Below, one piece after another: positions 58,115-64,000 of a stretch of DNA of 64,000 nt (its first letter is position 1; every line of letters starts with the position of its first letter). Source of the stretch: Trichoplusia ni. Taxonomy: Eukaryota > Arthropoda > Insecta > Lepidoptera > Noctuidae. The notes below the pieces were generated by a model. The model was not told the DNA's origin. It ran no database searches and saw only the letters and a program-made list of their open reading frames with translations. The DNA lies in the NCBI RefSeq assembly GCF_003590095.1, contig NC_039490.1, positions 11,425,834 through 11,489,833 of the forward strand. The letters are read 5' to 3'. A program made the position numbers and the translations under genes.

Positions 58115-58689
58115 TATTACCCTACGGGGGAGACGGGTTTTTGGAATCCAAAAAATACCCCTTTTCAAACAAATTTATAGGTTTGATTTGATTATCTATG
58201 CCAGATCTGATTTGCAAAGTTTAATTATCCATGCCGTTAGCCGCAGGTATGTTGAATCTAGCTAAGAGAAATGAACTATTTGACTGCAAATTGTTTGCTG
58301 TCGTATTACAGAAGTTCGGGTTTATCTGAAACTACTGATCCAACTAGATTCAATTTTAATAGGACGAATTTACAATCTATTTTTATGGTAACCTTCGTGA
58401 GAATGATTAACACCGAAACTAGATATTTGTACACCACTAACACGAATAAAACAGCCCATCTCCAAATTTTCCCCTATACAAAAACTACAAACAGAGTATG
58501 GCACCTAAGGGCGACATTTCGCCGTACGTCAAACCGCCTTGCCAATTAGGCCTTATTATCTACGTATCTTTGACTAGTCTGTAGAGCAACGCGTTACAAG
58601 TTCCATTTTGTCCAGCTGTAATAATACGTTGTTATTAATAATAATTTTAATCAATATTTAATTGTTATGTTATTTCGTTGTTAAATAAA
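58115..58689 (+). other. Probable 3'UTR with poly(A) signal
   Basis: The stretch follows the DNAH1 stop. Overlapping AATAAA hexamers occur at 58684-58693, making this the first strong polyadenylation candidate. A 92-codon ORF at 58271-58549 shows no family resemblance and is taken as chance. The true 3' end is not visible without transcript data. Confidence 0.5.
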
Positions 58690-60129
58690 TAAATAATATA
58701 TAAAATATTGTTGTATTCTTTACATGTTATATCCCATTCTTTACCTCACTCATGTCTAAAAAATACCGCCATCATAAATGTACCACAGATTCACTATAAT
58801 ATTAATGAAGGATGTGTGAATTAGCGGAAGTTTTAAAGTTGTGTTAATTTAATGACTAGGAGTACAGGGACCGGCGTAGCAACCAGAAGTAATTAATGTT
58901 AGGTCATTTATGTAATAATGAAACTAGCGGCAATTTTTTATCAACGTTTGAGACCAAAAGTCACACCTGAAGTAATTTTAAAAATTTCGGATGGTGTTAA
59001 TAATAAATAAACTAGTCAAGTGTGTCTCAGCCTCGCGATAGCGAAGATTAAGGTTAAAAGTTTTTAAAGAAAATTGATCACCCATGTCTTTATTTTTCCC
59101 TCTGACATTCTACAGATAGTTTTAGCAATTTCTGCCAGTGTCGTGTAATGACCGAATATGGGCACAATATAGATAATATATTGGCTCTTTAAAAAGCAAA
59201 TCTCGGGCAAATCGAGCCACCTAAGGCACCAACATTTTTATTTTATAGAATTAATAGCTGTCCCTGGAAACGTTGTTTTGTATGGCATGTGAGTTTTAGG
59301 GAATAATAAAAAAGTAGTTATGTATGAAAAATACATGTCCGATTCCTACCTAATATGCACTCAAAATTTACTGTGAATCGGTCGAGTCGTTTCAGAGGAG
59401 TTCAATTACGGATATTGTGAAATATGAATTTTACGTTTCAGATTTAGTCTGTGGAAATTTCACAGAATAAGTATATATCTACTAGCTGACCCAGCAAACG
59501 TTGTTTTGCCTGTGTGTGTATTTTTAATGCAACATTATAAAAAAAATAAAAACAAACAATTTAGTCCAAAAAAAATATATTTTTTTTAGTTTGAGCAACC
59601 CTTATCACTTAGGGGTATGAAAAATAGATTACAAAATTTCATAAAAATCGGTCGAACCGTTTCGGAGGAGTACGGTAACTAACATCGTGACACGGGAATT
59701 TTATATATTAGATACTCGTATAAGTCCCGATATGTAAGTATATATATCGGATATAATAAAATATTGTGAGATTTATCGACAAATCATTAATATCCACAAA
59801 TCCGAACCTACTTCTCAATTGTAGCAGCAATTTGAGTAATTAAATACAATGTGAATCCCTGTCCACAAGTTGCGTCACCTAATATTAAACAAATGAGCAC
59901 TATTGTTCAAAATGTCACGTGTTACAAATGAGCGCCATTTTAGCGCACATCGCGACACGCGCCGGTGTAGGGTGTAGGCAGAGAGTAATTGTCACACCCA
60001 CGTCATCTGTAATTGAGTTTCAAATAGGGCACACTTGCTTTAGGCTTCACTATTGAGCTTCTGGACTGAATGTTAACTTTACATGATTCTTACACCATTT
60101 TCAGATAGCCTTTTTTTCTGTAAGACGTG

Positions 60130-60192
60130 TGAATTCTCATGGACACCCGTTCATTCCGGGGAGGGTAGTGTCAGTTTCTTACTGATAAACGG
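60130..60192 (-). repeat. Repeat family D fragment, inverted
   Basis: CTCATGGACACCCGTTCATT and AGTTTCTTACTGATAAACGG. Confidence 0.5.
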
Positions 60193-60194
60193 TA

Positions 60195-60310
60195 AGTAGT
60201 CGCGAGTTCGATCTCCAAGTAGGACAAGCGTTTGTGTGATCCACGAATAGTTGTCCTGAATCTGGGTATCTTTGTGCATGTGACTTCGTTTGTGAAGCAT
60301 TAAATCTATT
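60195..60310 (+). repeat. SINE-A, head truncated
   Basis: GTCGCGAGTTCGATCTCCAA, AGGACAAGCGTTTGTGTGAT and the CTGGGTATCTTTGTGCATG block. Confidence 0.7.
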
Positions 60311-60949
60311 TACAGCGGTATAAAGAAAAGTAAGGAAAAAATAACAATACTTTTTAATATGGGTTTGAAAAAAGATTTTAAAAAATCCAGTTCAAAGTTA
60401 AACAGAACACAATAGTATCGCAAAAATAGTTTTAAAAATCCGTTTCATTCTTTTCCTCATTCCGTTACTTCAAAATTCCACTTCTTTACAATTTGTTTTG
60501 TGTTAATATAAAACACGCAATCTCACAACGAAACTAGTCACAAAAGTTTAAAGTTAAAAACTATCAAGTGCCTTACAAATGTCTTAACAATTTTCTCCAA
60601 TTCTCTCTCGCAAGCGACTCCTCCACCATTTAATACAATTAGTCTCTTGCCAACTGAACTTAGTCCATTTACTATTTCTGGTACTTGCATTGCTCTTAAA
60701 GACTGTCCGGAGGTAATTCTCTTTGAAAATCATAGTTAAGTAGCTTTGTTCCGAGAAGTTTCTAGAAACTGAAGTCGAAGGTAGGTGTGCAATATACCTT
60801 GATAATTGTCATGTAATTACAGAATTTCCTTTTTTAGGATTTTATTTCCAAACGGATTCTTAAGCAGTACTTAATTACCAACGTGTTTTATAAGCTGAAA
60901 GAATTTTTTGAAAAGTAGAGTTGTTTTTGATGTGATTTATTATTGCAAT

Positions 60950-61122
60950 TGTTGTTCATTTTATTTTTATTTATTTTAATGCCTATTAAGTAATAATGTA
61001 TATTTACTAATTTTCGTATGCTACTTATGGCAAAATATGTGGAAACTGTGCAACCCTGTATACATCTGTCTGTTCCCATATTTCACGAAATAAAAGTTTG
61101 AATTTGAATTTTGAATTTGAAA
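60950..61122 (+). repeat. Retroelement 3' end with (TTGAATT)n tail
   Basis: A conserved-looking 3' block (GGAAACTGTGCAACCCTGTA, CTGTCTGTTCC) is followed by AATAAAAG and TTGAATTT units. Confidence 0.6.
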
Positions 61123-61904
61123 AGGATGATTACGGAGCCCTTTTACTGAGGCACTGCTGTACGTCCTTCAGGCTTTCAAGCGAAATGTGATAGCTAGACA
61201 GTAAAATTTTTCAGGTAATGTATTTTTTTTGCCATAATAACAACAAATAAAGATCGAGGTTAAGCAGCGTTTGCTACGATCATAGATTTTATTTTTTAAT
61301 GTAGCGATTTGTTTTTCTTTATCCTGCTTGTTCATAACCCTCAGTGGAGTGTCGCGAGTCCGACTCGCATTTATCCGGCTTTTCAGGCGAATTACCTGTA
61401 AATACTTAAAAAATATACAAGTATACGATCTACTTATTTGTGAGTGCATATATACATACATACAATATAATATCAGAGAGTAGTAAGTATATAAGATTTC
61501 TGTGACGCGATACTATTTGCAGGTCATGTCAATATTTGCTCGTTCCGTACGGAGACCGAATGCCAACCCTCGAGCGAAGAAATTTGGCTTTATGCGATTC
61601 CTACCGCCGACTTCGAATGCAGTAGTCGAATAGCTAGTAAGGAATACACTTATGGAAAAAGGACGAGATAGACATGTATTACGCCGTGAAGTGCGCTGTA
61701 TGCTTGTAAAAATCTATATTATACACGCGAAAGATTCTGTGTAATGTATGTTTGTACCTCTTTAACGCAAAAACTGCTACTGAACGGATTGAAACGATTA
61801 TTTCTATACAGATAGTTTATAATGTGGATAAAGACGTAGAAAAAAAATGTATAAAACATATTAGGTATGCCAAGATTGGTTGTAAATCTAGCATGTTATC
61901 ATCA

Positions 61905-61985
61905 TGAACATAGGGTTAGACCCAATGTTCGTGATGAGTCGCGGGTTGATCTACGCGTCCACGAATACTTGTTCTAAGTCAGGGC
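61905..61985 (+). repeat. SINE-A remnant
   Basis: GAGTCGCGGGTTGATCTACG and CACGAATACTTGTTCTAAGT, with internal loss. Confidence 0.5.
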
Positions 61986-63794
61986 TATTACAGGGATTAT
62001 ATAGCTATTCAACTTGTACTGGTTCGTCTCTATATAAATGACTTTCCGAAAGCATAAAGCATAACACCAAATCTTTTCATTATTATTTTTAGGCTTACTG
62101 TAACTAGAAATTTTAAGATTTCGATAAAGACTAACAAACCGCGGTCCAATAGATGCTTATATCACTTAAATTTGTTAAGCAAATAGTAACAATATTATAT
62201 TATTATAATATAGGTACATTTATTATTCTATTTGACGGATGTAAATGTAATTTTGCCTTTTCCGCGCAAAATTGATTGAAAGTCCGCCGGCCATTAGCCA
62301 TCAGTATGCAGGAGTGAGTCCATGTTTTTCGAATCGCTCTATCTGTTAACGTATTTTGTATGGGATGTGAAATGTGATTTGTTATTTTATGTGCGGATAT
62401 TTACCTGTCTTATTATTGTATTGTATTATCGTTTACACATGCTCCATTGTTATAAAGGTTTGCCAAGCAATCGAATTCACCTATTATTACATAGAATAAA
62501 TTCTAAACTGCGGGAGGTTTTTCCAGAAATAATTGCTTAAACTACCTATACTTAAATGCAGGAGGATGCCATTGATACACCTTGATACCATTAAGTACAT
62601 CAAAAATGGGTTGATTCTTTTCTTTTCCATATAAGATGATCTTGATGAAAACGAATTATCTGTTGTAAAAAACAACATTCTGTTAAATCCCTCTATTGCT
62701 GCGGACATACAAACATTTAAAAAATAAGCTGATTCAGATGAAACTAATGGGAATCTCAAAAATCTTATTTCTTATGCTGGGAATAAACGCTTTAAATAAA
62801 AACTATCCTAACTATACAATTTCAACCCGTGCATTCGTAAAATGACAAATCCACTCACAGCCCACATTGATAAACCCTTAAATAAAATTAAAACATCAAA
62901 CTAATTTAAACCCTTCCAACAACTGACCGATCTCCTCCCGAACCATGTTTTTCTAAATCCTTAATTCATTCACTCCGACAAATCTTGGTCGGCTGGTACA
63001 ACACGCTACACGGTCCACGGTCCTTTGACGAAGGCGATAAGTACTCACTTCAAAGGGTTGAAAACGATGCTGGGGCTTGTGTACCTGAACTACGAGCTGA
63101 AACAGGCCTGTTGTGGTTGTGGAAGCAAGACGCCGATATCCGCGGTGCAGCTTATTGACTCTCTTCCGCAATGTTGACGTCGTTGGGAAAAGCGTTGATC
63201 GGAGTATGCCTCTTTGACGCTGACGTGTAGGATGCCGTATAAATTTTCCGTCTGGTTTTATATGTTACATTGTAGGCGAAACTTGTTATTTGAATAAAAG
63301 GATTGATTTGTGGTTGAAATCAGTCAAAAAAGGCAAGTTTGTAAAAATCTTAGATTTTTAAAGGTCTTGCGTACACATTTTTCTTGTGTTTAATATCATG
63401 AAAACATGACGAGGATCTTCACCTAACATTTATTTTCGGTCTATTTTTAACATGATGTTTAAATTGCGAGTCATTCCTAATTATATTTAATTTAATCAAC
63501 ATAATTCAATACCCATATAATTGTAAATCATTCTACATGTTACATATACATTTCCACGATAATTGCATTCCACAACTATCTCAGTTACAATAACTAAGTG
63601 TCTCCCTGTCATTTGGAACAACTTCACTCTTAAAACGTACATACATCATCCCAAACCACCATTAATCGTGTCACTTTTTGCTCCCATAGCGGAATGAACC
63701 CAATAGCATTGTAAAGGTCCTGTGTATTCGTATACATACCTGTTTCCAAACCTCTTTGAGTAAAAGCCTCGATTTTTCCCGCTCTTAGGAATTT

Positions 63795-63925
63795 AATGCT
63801 TGTGTCGTGGTTCCACAAAGAAGTCCTATGCACGAAGACACCCAGAATTAGGAAAAGTGTTTACGGATCACACAAATGATTATTGGCGGTAATCGAACCC
63901 GCGTCTCATCGTGTACTATAGCTTT
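63795..63925 (-). repeat. SINE-A, inverted
   Basis: TTAATGCTTGTGTCGTGGTT, GCACGAAGACACCCAGAATT and the complement of the B box near 63892. Confidence 0.7.
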
Positions 63926-64000
63926 GGCTAGGTAAGCCTTATAGGCTTTGCTTGCAGTTTTATTTTCCATTAGTACTTATAATTATAAGTTGAATGTAGT

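Larger units (their letters stand above)
58690..64000. other. Intergenic, repeat-rich, no convincing gene
   Basis: AT-rich sequence with SINE-A copies (60195, 61905, 63795), a family D fragment (60130), a LINE tail (60950) and Helitron-like pieces. At about 59250-59475 and 59483-59715 are two such pieces, sharing TCGGTCGA-CCGTTTC-type and GGAGGAGT-type blocks; another remnant lies at about 61700-61860. A moderately GC-rich patch at 62985-63240 has a 72-codon minus-strand ORF (62953-63171) that I do not recognise. All other ORFs here are short and unsupported. Confidence 0.55.

Noticed and set aside
62322..62540. 72-codon ORF with hydrophobic N-terminus
   Set aside because: AT-rich composition alone gives such peptides; no conserved motif and no gene context.

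Overview
The window is nuclear DNA of a lepidopteran (moth or butterfly). The evidence is AT-rich introns packed with interspersed repeats that I recognise as typical of moth genomes (tRNA-headed SINEs, LINE 3' tails, Helitron-like short elements), around GC-rich exons with canonical GT-AG introns. The host species cannot be named from this sequence.

Nearly all of it (149-58114) is one plus-strand host gene, an axonemal dynein heavy chain. Its motor and C-terminal segments fit the DNAH1 class (a single-headed inner-arm dynein). I traced 77 exons with about 11.45 kb of coding sequence, roughly 3,815 residues. Vertebrate DNAH1 has about 4,265, so the N-terminal ~450 residues and the promoter lie upstream of base 1. 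Order: tail/linker (exons 1-22), AAA1 (23-28), AAA2 (29-34), AAA3 (35-42), AAA4 (43-46), stalk coiled coil 1 (47-49), microtubule-binding domain (50-52), coiled coil 2 and AAA5 (53-58), AAA5-AAA6 (59-64), AAA6 and C-terminal cap (65-77). The stop is TAA at 58112-58114. From 58115 to 64000 I see 3'UTR and repeat-rich intergenic DNA without a convincing gene.

Three introns carry larger mobile elements. Intron 28 holds an apparently full-length non-LTR retrotransposon (about 17527-21850) with two open, overlapping ORFs. Intron 49 holds an internally deleted Ty1/copia element (35102-36609) with identical 114-bp LTRs and a 5-bp target duplication, so it moved recently. Intron 69 holds the 3' ends of two other LINEs. 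Smaller repeats fall into at least seven families, one with a head resembling 5S rRNA.

The main oddity is a cluster of six single-base, mostly homopolymer-length indels in exons 50-61 (37.5-43.5 kb), which break the frame in the microtubule-binding domain and AAA5 while every splice site stays intact. Apart from one unresolved exon 3/4 phase problem, exons outside this stretch read cleanly. The cluster suggests either a locally unpolished assembly or very recent gene decay. A set of long near-perfect intronic hairpins is the other unexplained structure.
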